Positions 32,511 to 41,840 of a stretch of 64,000 nt of DNA are shown piece by piece; the stretch's first letter is position 1; each line of letters opens with the position of its first letter. Below the pieces are notes generated by a model. It was given only the letters and a program-made list of their open reading frames with translations, had not been told where the DNA came from and did not search any database. Source of the stretch: CAVQGZ01 sp963712175 (GTDB lineage Bacteria; Actinomycetota; Actinomycetes; Jiangellales; Jiangellaceae); assembly GCA_963712175.1 (NCBI GenBank), contig CAVQGZ010000007.1, positions 62,001 to 126,000 on the forward strand, given 5' to 3'. Made by a program: the position numbers and the translations under genes.

Positions 32511-32517
32511 CCGCGCA

Positions 32518-32523
32518 ACTGTA
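32518..32523 (-). promoter_or_regulatory. Putative -10 hexamer of leaderless ctaB transcript
   Basis: TACAGT on the minus strand, ending 7 nt before the GTG at 32510. No Shine-Dalgarno sequence. Confidence 0.45.
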
Positions 32524-32684
32524 CCGACGCAATGGCCCCGCTCCCCGCCCGATGGACGGCCCGCACCGGGGCGTGAGCATTGCCACTCCTGACGGCGAGG
32601 ACGTGCCCACTCGTGGCTAGGGTGTGCGACGGTCGGCGAACGAGCCGTGACACGACCCGCAACGATTCGGAGTATGAGCTGCCC

Positions 32685-34793
32685 ATGACTCGTGCGCCCC
32701 GCGACCTGGCCTGGTCCGATCTCGACCAACGGGCCGTTGACACAGCCCGGCTCCTGGCCCTCGACGCCGTCGAGAAGGTCGGCAACGGGCACCCCGGAAC
32801 AGCCGTGAGCCTCGCGCCGGCGGCCTACCTGTTGTTCCAGCGGCACCTGCGGCACGACCCTGCCGATCCTTCCTGGATCGGTCGCGACCGCTTCGTCCTG
32901 TCCGCAGGTCACTCCAGCCTGACCTTGTACGTCCAGCTGTACCTGTCGGGCTACCCGATGACGCTGGACGACCTGAAGGCGCTGCGTACCTGGGGCTCGC
33001 AGACGCCGGGACACCCCGAGTGGGGGCACACCCCCGGCGTCGAGACCACGACCGGGCCGTTGGGCCAGGGAGTCGCGAACGGTGTCGGAATGGCCATGGA
33101 CGCTCGGCGGCTTCGAGGGCTGCTGGACCCGGACGCGCCCGCCGGCAGCAGCGCGTTCGACCACCGCGTATTCGTGGTCGCCTCCGACGGCGACATGCAG
33201 GAGGGTGTGTCCGGCGAGGCGGCCTCGCTGGCCGGCACCCAGCAGCTGGGCAACCTCACCGTGCTGTGGGACGACAACCACATCTCGATCGAGGACGACA
33301 CGTCCGTGGCATTCACCGAGGACGTGTGCGCCCGCTACGAGGCCTACGGGTGGCACGTCCAGCGGGTGGACTGGTTGCGCGAGGACGGCGCGTACGTCGA
33401 GGACGTCGCTGCGCTCGACGCTGCCCTGTCGCGGGCTCGGGCCGTGACCGACCGTCCATCGTTCATCGCGTTGCGAACCGTCATCGCCTGGCCGGCGCCC
33501 ACCAAGCAGAACACCGGAGCCATCCATGGCTCGAAGGCGGGCACGGACGAGGTCCGCGCCACCAAGACGCTGCTCGGATTCGACCCCGACGAGACGTTCG
33601 CCGTCGGCCACGACGTCCTCGCCCATGCCCGCCAGGTCGCCGACCGCGGTGCGGCTGCCCGGTCGAGGTGGCAGGAGCACTTCGACTCCTGGCAGGACGC
33701 GAACCCCGCCCGCGCCGCCCTGTTGCGCCGGCTCACGGCCCGCACCCTGCCGCACGGGTGGCGCGACGAGCTCCCGACCTTCGCCGAGGAGCGCCATGCC
33801 GGCAAGGCGGTGGCCACGCGATCGGCATCCGGCGCCGTACTGAGCGCGCTGGCCCCGGTGATGCCCGAGCTGTGGGGCGGCTCGGCGGATCTGGCGGGCA
33901 GCAACAACACCACCCCGAAGGGCGAGCCCTCCTTCCTGCCCCCGCAGCACTCGAGCAGCAGCACGACCGGTGACTGGTACGGACGCGTCCTGCACTTCGG
34001 CATCCGCGAGCACGCCATGGGGGCGATCCTCAACGGTATTGCCCTGGGCGGCCTGACCAGGCCATACGGCGGGACGTTCCTGGTCTTCAGCGACTACATG
34101 CGCCCCTCGGTGCGACTGGCGGCACTCATGGGACTGCCCGTGACCTACGTCTGGACCCACGACTCCATCGGACTCGGCGAGGACGGCCCGACCCACCAAC
34201 CCGTGGAACACCTTGCCGCCCTGCGGGCCATCCCTGGGTTGGACCTCGTGCGCCCCGCGGACGCCGTCGAGACCGTGGGTGCGTGGGCCGCGCTGCTGCT
34301 CCAGCACTGCGAGATGCCGTCACGCCCAGTGGGGCTGGCGCTGACGCGGCAGAACGTCCCCGTTCTCGCCGACACCGACGCGAGCGCCGTGGCCCGCGGG
34401 GGCTACGTCGTGCGCGACGCGGCAGGTGGACGGCCTGACGTGCTGCTGCTCGCCACGGGCTCCGAGGTCGCCATCGCGCTCGAGGCGGCCGAGCTGCTGT
34501 CCGCGGAGGGCACCGAGGCCCGCGTCGTGTCCATGCCCAGCGTGGAGTGGTTCGCAGCGCAGCCGGAGCAGTACCGCGACTCCGTCCTGCCTCCCGGCGT
34601 CACAGCCCGGGTCAGCGTCGAAGCCGGGGTGGCCCAGCCCTGGCACGCGCTGGTCGGCTCGGCCGGGCGCTGCGTCAGCCTGGAGCACTTCGGGGCCTCG
34701 GCCGACTACCAGACGCTCTTCGCCGAGTTCGGGATCACCGCCGGAGCCGTTGTCGCAGCCGCCCGCGAGAGCCTCGACGCCTCCACTCCGTAG
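32685..34793 (+). CDS. tkt: Transketolase
   Basis: A 702-aa ThDP enzyme of the non-oxidative pentose phosphate pathway, moving two-carbon units between sugar phosphates. Motifs: GNGHPGTAVSLAP, TTTGPLGQG, the ThDP/Mg site SDGDMQEG...WDDNHISIE, and the catalytic FGIREHAMG and THDSIGLGEDGPTHQP. It is the first gene of tkt-tal-zwf-opcA-pgl. The ATG at 32685 was chosen; the upstream frame to 32580 has no family sequence. Confidence 0.97.
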   Translation: MTRAPRDLAWSDLDQRAVDTARLLALDAVEKVGNGHPGTAVSLAPAAYLLFQRHLRHDPADPSWIGRDRFVLSAGHSSLTLYVQLYLSGYPMTLDDLKALRTWGSQTPGHPEWGHTPGVETTTGPLGQGVANGVGMAMDARRLRGLLDPDAPAGSSAFDHRVFVVASDGDMQEGVSGEAASLAGTQQLGNLTVLWDDNHISIEDDTSVAFTEDVCARYEAYGWHVQRVDWLREDGAYVEDVAALDAALSRARAVTDRPSFIALRTVIAWPAPTKQNTGAIHGSKAGTDEVRATKTLLGFDPDETFAVGHDVLAHARQVADRGAAARSRWQEHFDSWQDANPARAALLRRLTARTLPHGWRDELPTFAEERHAGKAVATRSASGAVLSALAPVMPELWGGSADLAGSNNTTPKGEPSFLPPQHSSSSTTGDWYGRVLHFGIREHAMGAILNGIALGGLTRPYGGTFLVFSDYMRPSVRLAALMGLPVTYVWTHDSIGLGEDGPTHQPVEHLAALRAIPGLDLVRPADAVETVGAWAALLLQHCEMPSRPVGLALTRQNVPVLADTDASAVARGGYVVRDAAGGRPDVLLLATGSEVAIALEAAELLSAEGTEARVVSMPSVEWFAAQPEQYRDSVLPPGVTARVSVEAGVAQPWHALVGSAGRCVSLEHFGASADYQTLFAEFGITAGAVVAAARESLDASTP

Positions 34794-34821
34794 CCAGCAC
34801 CGACCGCCACGAAAGGCACCC

Positions 34822-35952
34822 ATGACCACTGCTTCGATCGACAGCACGCCGGAGCCCCTCGTCCACCTGCTTCGCAACGGGGTGTCGATCTGGCTCGACG
34901 ACCTCTCACGCGACCGACTGACCAGCGGGAACCTCGTCGACCTCGTCCGCAGCCGAGGTGTGGTCGGCGTCACGACCAACCCCAGCATCTTCCAGGCTGC
35001 CATCAGCACGTCCCAGGCCTACGCCGCTGACCTCACCGGCCTGGCCGCCGAGGGCGCCGATGCAGAGCAGGCGGTGCGCCGGCTGACGGTGGACGACGTG
35101 CGCATGGCGTGCGACCAGCTCGCCGACGTGGCAGCAGCCACCGACGGGGTCGACGGACGGGTGTCGCTCGAGGTCGACCCTCGACTCGCGCACGACACCG
35201 AGGCGACCGTCGGGCAGGCGCGCGAGCTCTGGTCGCAGGTCGACCGTCCCAACCTGCTCATCAAGATCCCGGCGACCAAGGCCGGCCTACCGGCGGTCAC
35301 TCGTTGCCTCGCAGAAGGCATCAGCGTCAACGTGACCCTGATCTTCGGCCTCGAGCGCTACTCCGAGGTGCTGGACGCGTTCATGTCGGGGGTCGAGCAC
35401 CGCCTGGCCTCCGGCCACCCCGTAGCCGACCTCGCCTCGGTGGCCTCGTTCTTCGTCAGCCGCGTCGACACCGAGGTCGACGCCCGCCTGCAGGAGATCG
35501 GCAGCGACGAGGCGCTGGCCCTCCGCGGCCAGGCCGCCGTGGCCAACGCGCGGCTCGCCTACCGCCTCTACGAGCGGCGCACGGCGACCGAGCGCTGGGG
35601 TCGCCTGCTGGCCCAGGGAGCTCGTTCGCAACGCCCGCTGTGGGCGTCGACCTCGGCGAAGAACCCCGACTACCCCGACACGTTGTACGTGACCGAGCTC
35701 GTGGCCCCCAACACCGTCAACACGATGCCCGAGCCGACCATCGAGGCGGTGGCCGACCACGGCGACATCCGCGCCGACGCCGTGCGCAGCCACTACGAGG
35801 AAGCGGACGAGACGTTCGCCGCGCTGGCCCGCGTGGGTGTCGACCTCGCGGATGTGACCCAGGTGCTGGAGGATCAGGGGGTGGCCAAGTTCGCGCAGAG
35901 CTGGGACGACCTGCTGAGCGCCGTCGCCGCCCAGCTCGACGAGGCACGCTGA
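34822..35952 (+). CDS. tal: Transaldolase
   Basis: A 376-aa (beta/alpha)8 enzyme transferring dihydroxyacetone units in the pentose phosphate pathway. VTTNPSIFQ is near the N-terminus and the Schiff-base Lys is in NLLIKIPAT; the long C-terminal half (WASTSAKNPDYPDTLYVTELV) is the actinobacterial form. GAAAGG precedes the ATG at 34822. It is 28 bp after tkt. Confidence 0.97.
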   Translation: MTTASIDSTPEPLVHLLRNGVSIWLDDLSRDRLTSGNLVDLVRSRGVVGVTTNPSIFQAAISTSQAYAADLTGLAAEGADAEQAVRRLTVDDVRMACDQLADVAAATDGVDGRVSLEVDPRLAHDTEATVGQARELWSQVDRPNLLIKIPATKAGLPAVTRCLAEGISVNVTLIFGLERYSEVLDAFMSGVEHRLASGHPVADLASVASFFVSRVDTEVDARLQEIGSDEALALRGQAAVANARLAYRLYERRTATERWGRLLAQGARSQRPLWASTSAKNPDYPDTLYVTELVAPNTVNTMPEPTIEAVADHGDIRADAVRSHYEEADETFAALARVGVDLADVTQVLEDQGVAKFAQSWDDLLSAVAAQLDEAR

Positions 35953-35963
35953 GCACGGTGGCC

Positions 35964-37491
35964 ATGACGGCCCTCAACCCACTGCGCGACCCACGCGACA
36001 AGCGCCTCCCGCGCATCGCAGGCCCCTGTGGGCTGGTCATCTTCGGTGTGACTGGGGACCTTGCCCGCAAGAAGCTCATGCCCGCGGTCTACGACCTGGC
36101 CAACCGCGGGCTCCTGCCGCCGAGCTTCGCGCTGGTCGGCTTCGCCCGACGGGAGTGGGAGAACGAGGACTTCGCCGCGGAAGTCCATGACGCGGTGCGA
36201 GCAGCACGCCCGCACACCGTTCCGGGAGTCGACGTGGCGCCAGCTCGCCGGGGGCTTCCGCTTCGTGCCCGGCGAGCTGACGAACCCCGACGACTTCGAA
36301 CGGCTCGCCCGCACGGTGACCGAGCTCGACGACCAGCAAGGGACGGGCGGCAACCACGCCTTCTACCTGTCCATCCCGCCGCGACTCTTCGGCACCGTCG
36401 CGGCCGGCCTCGAGACCTCGGGCCTGGCCGACCCGGGCTCGCACGACTCCTGGCGCCGCGTGGTGATCGAGAAGCCTTTCGGGCACGACCTGGCCTCAGC
36501 GCGCGAGCTGAACTCCGCCATCGAGCGGGTGTTCCCGCCCGAGTCGGTCTTCCGGATCGACCACTACCTGGGCAAGGAGACGGTTCAGAACCTGCTGGCG
36601 CTGCGTTTCGCCAACCAGCTCTTCGAACCGATCTGGAACAACCACTACGTGGACCACGTGCAGATCACCATGGCCGAGGACATCGGCATCGGCTCGCGGG
36701 CCGGCTACTACGACGGCATCGGCGCCGCCCGAGACGTGGTCCAGAACCATCTGCTGCAGCTCTTGGCCCTGGTCGCCATGGAGGAGCCGGTGTCCTTCGA
36801 CGCGCGATCCCTGCGCATGGAGAAGGAGAAGGTGCTTCAGGCGGTCCACCTCGGTGGCTCGTTCGACGAGGCCACCGCGCGTGGACGCTACGCCGGTGGC
36901 TGGCAGGGTGGGCGCAAGGTGCGGGGTTACCTGGAGGAGGACGGCATCCCCGCCGCGTCGACGACGGAGACGTTCGCGGCACTGCGCCTCGGGGTCGACA
37001 CCCGTCGCTGGGCCGGCGTGCCCTTCTACCTGCGGGCCGGCAAGCGCCTCGGCCGGCGGGTCACCGAGGTGGCGGTGGTGTTCAAGCGGGCACCACACCT
37101 GCCGTTCGACGCGACCGACACGTCCGAGCTTGGCCAGAACGCCCTGGTCGTGCGGGTACAGCCGGACGAGGGCGTCACCATCCGCTTCGGTTCGAAGGTT
37201 CCCGGGACAGCCATGGAGGTCCGTGACGTCAGCATGGACTTCGGGTACGGCCATGCGTTCACCCAGGACTCCCCCGAGGCCTACGAACGGCTCATCCTCG
37301 ACGTGCTGCTGGGCGACCCTCCGTTGTTCCCGCACCAGCGTGAGGTCGAGCTGGCGTGGCAGGTGCTCGACCCGGTGCTCGACCACTGGGCTGCCACCGG
37401 CCCGCCTCCCTCGTACTCGCCCGGCTCCTGGGGGCCGCGGTCGGCCCACGACCTGCTGGCATCCGACGGACGTACCTGGAGGCGGCCGTGA
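35964..37491 (+). pseudogene. zwf: Glucose-6-phosphate 1-dehydrogenase, interrupted by a one-base frameshift
   Basis: G6PDH makes 6-phosphogluconolactone and NADPH. The coding signal starts at the ATG at 35964 (CGLVIFGVTGDLARKKLMP, cofactor site) and runs to ~36200. It then continues one frame over, through FRIDHYLGKETVQ (substrate/catalytic) to the TGA at 37491. In the first frame AEVHDAVR turns into nonsense; dropping one base (G at 36201) restores AVRQHARTPFR, the family sequence. Corrected length is ~508 aa, normal for the family. Everything else is intact and the neighbours overlap as usual, so this may be a sequencing or assembly error rather than a dead gene. If real, the oxidative pentose phosphate entry is broken or relies on a second copy. 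Confidence 0.85.
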
Positions 37492-38444
37492 TCATCGACT
37501 TGCCGGCCACCTCGTCGGCGACCGTGGCCCGCTCCCTGGTGGACCTTCGCTCGGAGCACGGAGCGGTCGCCCTGGGCAGGGTTCTGACCCTCGTCGTTCT
37601 CGCCAATGGCGCCGACGTGGACGAGGTCGTCGACGCCGCGACCCATGCTTCGCACGAGCACCCCCTGCGAGTGGTGGTGGTGCAGGCAAGCGACCACGAG
37701 GCCGAGCGGGAGGCCGGGCACGAGGAGAGCCCGCACCTGGACGCGCAGATCAGGCTCGGCGGCGACGCCGGTGCCGGCGAGGTGGTGGTCCTGAAGTCGG
37801 ACCCGGTGCTTCTCGAGGACGTCTCCTCGTTGATCACGCCGCTGCTCCTCCCGGACACGCCAGTCGTCGCCTGGTGGGCTGGGGACACCCCGGTCGACGC
37901 AGCGGACACCTCGATCGGGCGGATGGCCCATCGGCGCCTCACCGACGCCGCGGCGTGCGAGGACCCGCTCGTGCAGATCCGACGACGGGCCGAGACGTAC
38001 CAGCCCGGCGACTGCGACCTCGCCTGGGCTCGGATCACGCTCTGGCGCGCGGTGCTGGCCGGCGCGATGGATGTCGTCGCTGCCACTGGATCCGTCGACG
38101 TCCGCGACGTCGAGGTGCACGGCTCGGTGATGAGCCCGTCCGCCGACCTGCTGGCCGGCTGGCTGGCCTGGGCCCTGCGCACGCCGGCCAAGATCCGCCG
38201 GGTCGGTAGCCACGGGATCGCCGCCGTGCACATCCGGCTTGCCGACGGTGCAGAGCTGACGCTGGAACGTCCGGACCGTGCGGACCTCGCTCAGCTGAGT
38301 CTGCCTGGTCAGCCCACCCGACCGGTCGCCCTGTCGCCGCGGAGCAACGCCGACTGCCTGGCCGAGGAGCTGCGTCGGCTGGAACCGGACGAGGTGTACG
38401 GCGAGACGCTGGTGCACGGGATGCCACGGATCATCCCGACGTGA
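37488..38444 (+). CDS. opcA: OpcA, glucose-6-phosphate dehydrogenase assembly protein
   Basis: A 318-aa protein of the OpcA family, an allosteric/assembly partner of G6PDH in actinobacteria and cyanobacteria. Recognisable are HPLRVVVVQ, DAQIRLGGDAGAGEVVVL, LLLPDTPVVAWWAGD and DLAWARITLWRAVLA. The start is the GTG at 37488, overlapping the zwf stop (GTGA), and the stop overlaps pgl the same way. A well-kept opcA argues that zwf was recently functional or is misread. Confidence 0.94.
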   Translation: MIIDLPATSSATVARSLVDLRSEHGAVALGRVLTLVVLANGADVDEVVDAATHASHEHPLRVVVVQASDHEAEREAGHEESPHLDAQIRLGGDAGAGEVVVLKSDPVLLEDVSSLITPLLLPDTPVVAWWAGDTPVDAADTSIGRMAHRRLTDAAACEDPLVQIRRRAETYQPGDCDLAWARITLWRAVLAGAMDVVAATGSVDVRDVEVHGSVMSPSADLLAGWLAWALRTPAKIRRVGSHGIAAVHIRLADGAELTLERPDRADLAQLSLPGQPTRPVALSPRSNADCLAEELRRLEPDEVYGETLVHGMPRIIPT

Positions 38445-39226
38445 GCACCCCGACGGCGTTCTCGTGGCGTGACGCAGAGGAGCTGGCGCAGGCCGTCGCC
38501 GGCCGGCTGACCACCCGCCTGGTGACGGCGCAGGCGGCCCGGGGCCACGCCTGCCTGGTCCTCACCGGTGGCGGTGTCGGCATCGCGGCCCTGGCGGCGC
38601 TCGCGGACTCGCCGGGCCGGGACTCGATCGACTGGGGCTCGTTGGACATCTGGTGGAGCGACGAGCGCTTCGTGCGCGCCGAGGACCCCGAGCGCAACGA
38701 ACGCCAGGCCCGCGACGCCCTGCTCGACCGAGTGCCCATCGAGCAGGCGCGGATCCATCCGATGCCGGCTGCGGGCTCGGTGGCAGCAGGGCCGGACGGG
38801 GACGACGTGCACGCTGCAGCCCGCGCCTACGCCGACGAGCTCGCCCGGCACGCGTCCATCGAGGCGCACGCACCTGTCCCCCACATCGACGTCCTGCTTC
38901 TCGGGGTGGGTCCCGACGGCCACGTCGCGTCGCTCTTCCCGAACGCCCCAGCGCTACGCGACGCGCGCACCGTCGTCGGCGTCGAGGGTGCGCCCAAGCC
39001 ACCCCCTCGACGCATCACGATGACGCCGTCGACGATCAGGTGCGCCGACGCAGTCTGGCTCGTTGCCGCGGGGGGGCAGAAGGCTCCGGCCGTCGGGCTC
39101 GCCCTGAGCGGTGCCGGGGCGATGAGCATCCCCGCGGCGGCCGTCACGGGGCGCCACGAGACCCGGTGGCTGCTCGACCACGACGCCGCAGCCGAGCTTC
39201 CGACCGGCTTCGTCCGGGCGACATAG
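38441..39226 (+). CDS. pgl: 6-phosphogluconolactonase
   Basis: A 261-aa hydrolase of 6-phosphogluconolactone, the second step of the oxidative pentose phosphate pathway. The NagB-like fold shows LTGGGVGI, WWSDERFVRAEDPERN and LLGVGPDGHVASLFP. It is the last gene of the operon; the GTG start overlaps opcA. Confidence 0.95.
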   Translation: MSTPTAFSWRDAEELAQAVAGRLTTRLVTAQAARGHACLVLTGGGVGIAALAALADSPGRDSIDWGSLDIWWSDERFVRAEDPERNERQARDALLDRVPIEQARIHPMPAAGSVAAGPDGDDVHAAARAYADELARHASIEAHAPVPHIDVLLLGVGPDGHVASLFPNAPALRDARTVVGVEGAPKPPPRRITMTPSTIRCADAVWLVAAGGQKAPAVGLALSGAGAMSIPAAAVTGRHETRWLLDHDAAAELPTGFVRAT

Positions 39227-39244
39227 GTCTGCTAGACACCACGT

Positions 39245-40927
39245 ATGCCGCCGGCCACGATCGACACCATCTCCGACGACTACGTCGAGCGGTTGGCGGC
39301 GCTGGACCCGGTGTCGGCGACGATGGACGGGGTTGGTGGGCACGAGCACGAGCTGACCGACTACTCCCCGGCCGGTGCCGAGCGCCGCGCCCAGCTGGCG
39401 CGGCGCTGCGTCAGCGATCTCGATGCGCTGCATCCGCACACCGACCGTGACCTGCGAGCGCGCCGAGCCATGCAGGAGCGTCTGCGCGCCGCCCTCGCGC
39501 TTCACGACACCGGTGAGCACCTGCGCGACGTGTCGACCCTGTTCAGCCCCCTGCACCAGGTGCGCATGTGCTTCGACCTCATGGCGACGTCGGACACGGA
39601 CGACTGGACGGCCGTCGCCGATCGCATGGACCAGGTGGCCTGGTCCCTCGGCACCTACCGCGAGGCCCTCCTCGCAGGCCTTGAGGCGCGGCTCCCCGGG
39701 TCCCAGCGGCTGGCCCTCGTGGTCGCCGAGCAGGCCGAGGCCTGGTGCGGAGGCACGCAGGACGCCGGCTACTACACCGCGCTGGCACGGGCCGAGGGCG
39801 TTCCGCCCGCTCTGGCGTCCCGCCTCGAGGCGGCGGCTGAGGCGGCGTCGGCGGCACTGCGCGAGCACGCGGTGTTCATGCGCGAGGAGTACGCCCCCCT
39901 GGCCAGCAGCGAGATCGGGGTGGGCGCCCAGCGATACGCGTTGCACGCCCGGTACTGGACCGGCGAGGAGGTTGACCTCGACGAGACCTACACCTGGGGC
40001 TGGGCCGAGCTGGGGCGCATCCTGGCTCGCATGCAGGAGGTGGCCGAGCAGATACTCCCAGGTCACGGTCTCGCCGACGTCATAGCCCACGTCAAGAGCG
40101 ACCCGGACTACGTCGTGGACAGTGCTGAGGCTCTTCAGGCGTGGCTGCAGGCTCTCATGGACAGGACCGTCGACGAGCTCGACGGCGTGCACTTCGACAT
40201 CCCCCCGCAGATCCGCCGCGTCGAGGCGATGATCGCACCGCCGGGCGGGGCAGCAGCGATGTACTACACGCCGCCGACCGAGGACTTCAGCCGGCCGGGC
40301 CGAACGTGGTACCCGACTCAGGGCCGGTCGACGTTTCCGCTGTGGCTGGAGAAGGCGATCTGCTACCACGAGGGGGTTCCGGGCCACCACCTCGAGGTCG
40401 GAGGGGCGAAGGCTCGTCCCAGCGGCATGACCAGATTCCAGCGGCTGAGCTCCACCAGCGGCTACTCCGAGGGCTGGGCTCTCTACGCCGAACGACTCAT
40501 GGGCGAGCTCGGCTACCTGGACGACCCTGTGTACGAGCTGGGTGCGCTGGCGACGTCGGCCATGCGAGCAGCGCGCGTCGTCATCGACATCGGCATGCAC
40601 CTCGGGCTGCACGTCCCCGACGACCCCGGCTTCGTCGCTGACTGGCTGGAACCAGCAGCACCGATGACCCCCGAGACCGCCCTGACGATCGCGGTGAACG
40701 TCGCTCCCTTCCCCCGCGAGTTCATGGCCAGCGAGATCGACCGCTACATCGGCATGCCGGCCCAGGCCATCAGCTACAAGGTGGGCGAACGGGCGTGGCT
40801 GCAGATCCGCGACGACGCGCGAGCCCGCCACGGTGACGACTTCGACCTCAAGCAGTTCCACTCCTACGCGCTGAGCCTCGGCAGCCTCGGGCTCGCTCAG
40901 CTGCGCGAGGAGATGTCGGCCTGGTAG
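39245..40927 (+). CDS. DUF885 family protein (putative zinc metallopeptidase-like)
   Basis: A 560-aa protein of the DUF885 family, long alpha-helical proteins thought to be metal-dependent hydrolases. The HExxH-like site is in CYHEGVPGHHLE near residue 380, followed by GYSEGWALYAE, which supplies another Glu. No signal peptide, so probably cytosolic. Substrate unknown. It starts 18 bp after pgl but is not known to be linked to it. A small hairpin follows the stop. Confidence 0.88.
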   Translation: MPPATIDTISDDYVERLAALDPVSATMDGVGGHEHELTDYSPAGAERRAQLARRCVSDLDALHPHTDRDLRARRAMQERLRAALALHDTGEHLRDVSTLFSPLHQVRMCFDLMATSDTDDWTAVADRMDQVAWSLGTYREALLAGLEARLPGSQRLALVVAEQAEAWCGGTQDAGYYTALARAEGVPPALASRLEAAAEAASAALREHAVFMREEYAPLASSEIGVGAQRYALHARYWTGEEVDLDETYTWGWAELGRILARMQEVAEQILPGHGLADVIAHVKSDPDYVVDSAEALQAWLQALMDRTVDELDGVHFDIPPQIRRVEAMIAPPGGAAAMYYTPPTEDFSRPGRTWYPTQGRSTFPLWLEKAICYHEGVPGHHLEVGGAKARPSGMTRFQRLSSTSGYSEGWALYAERLMGELGYLDDPVYELGALATSAMRAARVVIDIGMHLGLHVPDDPGFVADWLEPAAPMTPETALTIAVNVAPFPREFMASEIDRYIGMPAQAISYKVGERAWLQIRDDARARHGDDFDLKQFHSYALSLGSLGLAQLREEMSAW

Positions 40928-40949
40928 CGCCGGACGGCGACGTCCGGTG
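40928..40949. terminator. Short hairpin between convergent DUF885 and HAD genes
   Basis: CCGGAC (40930-40935) pairs with GTCCGG (40942-40947) and can be extended by a G-T and a C-G pair, giving an 8-bp stem with a 6-nt loop in the 56 bp gap. It could serve both genes. Confidence 0.45.
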
Positions 40950-40983
40950 ACGCTCGCGACCCCGCGACCCTCAGGGCGTCCGT

Positions 40984-41724
40984 CTAGCTCGTGACGCGCA
41001 GCTGGTCGAGGCTGGTGACGACGACGTCGGCGCCGTTGTCGGCGAGCCGGGCCCCGTGTACCTCGTCCTCGCGGTTCACGCCGATGACCAGCGCGAAGTC
41101 TCCGGCGCGACCGGCCTGGACACCGGACACCGCGTCCTCGACGATCGCGGTCTCCTCGACGCGACCACCGACGCGCTGCATCGCCTCGATGAAGACGTCG
41201 GGGGCCGGCTTGCCCGGCAGGTCGAGCTCGCGGGCGACGATCCCGTCCACCCGCACCTCGAAGAGGTCCAGCAGCCCTGCGCCACCCAGCACGGGCACGG
41301 CGTTACGTGATGCGGTGATGAGGGCCGTCGCCACGCCGGCATCCTGCAGGTCGCGGACGAACGCGATCGTGTCGTCGAACTGGGTCACGCCATCACGCTC
41401 GACGATGGTGAGGAAGTAGTCGTTCTTGCGGGTGGCCAGGTCGTCGACGAGCTCGGTGACCGGCTCGATGCCACGCGAGGCCAGGAAGGACGCCACGCCG
41501 TCCTCGCGTCGCTTGCCGTCCACATACTGCAGGTAGTCGGTCTCGGTGAACTCGACGAAGTCGTCCGCTCCCTGCTCGGCACGACTGGCCAGGTAGTCGT
41601 CGAACAGGGACTTCCAGGCCACGCGGTGCACGGATGCGGTGTCGGTGATCACGCCGTCCATGTCGAACACGACGGTCGACACGGGGACTGACGAGGGGAG
41701 CAGGTCGCTGACGAGAGCTGCCAT
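40984..41724 (-). CDS. HAD family hydrolase, beta-phosphoglucomutase-like
   Basis: A 246-aa haloacid dehalogenase-fold protein. The nucleophile motif FDMDGVITDT opens it, with LITASRN (motif II), KPAPDVF (motif III) and VEDAVSGVQAG (motif IV), plus the helical cap of the beta-phosphoglucomutase subgroup. Such proteins often lie beside trehalose or maltose phosphorylases; none is here. The ATG at 41724 has AAAGGA upstream; the frame to 41805 lacks homology. Substrate unknown. Confidence 0.88.
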   Translation of the reverse strand: MAALVSDLLPSSVPVSTVVFDMDGVITDTASVHRVAWKSLFDDYLASRAEQGADDFVEFTETDYLQYVDGKRREDGVASFLASRGIEPVTELVDDLATRKNDYFLTIVERDGVTQFDDTIAFVRDLQDAGVATALITASRNAVPVLGGAGLLDLFEVRVDGIVARELDLPGKPAPDVFIEAMQRVGGRVEETAIVEDAVSGVQAGRAGDFALVIGVNREDEVHGARLADNGADVVVTSLDQLRVTS

Positions 41725-41826
41725 GGGTGGTCCTTTCGACGGCGATGCATGATCGTCTTTGCTCGCGACCCTACCGGGCGGGGCGCCACCCGCGCCCGAC
41801 GCCAAGACAGTGCCGCACCCGGGCCG

Positions 41827-41832
41827 TAGGGT
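41827..41832 (+). promoter_or_regulatory. Putative -10 hexamer of the Gfo/Idh/MocA operon
   Basis: TAGGGT ends 8 nt before the GTG at 41841. No ribosome-binding site is seen. Confidence 0.42.
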
Positions 41833-41840
41833 CGTTGCTC

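Noticed and set aside
38954..40861. Long minus-strand open frame (635 codons) opposite DUF885
   Set aside because: It mirrors the wobble-rich codons of the DUF885 gene, has no recognisable domain, and is Gly/Val/Arg/Asp-rich as expected of antisense frames in high-GC DNA.
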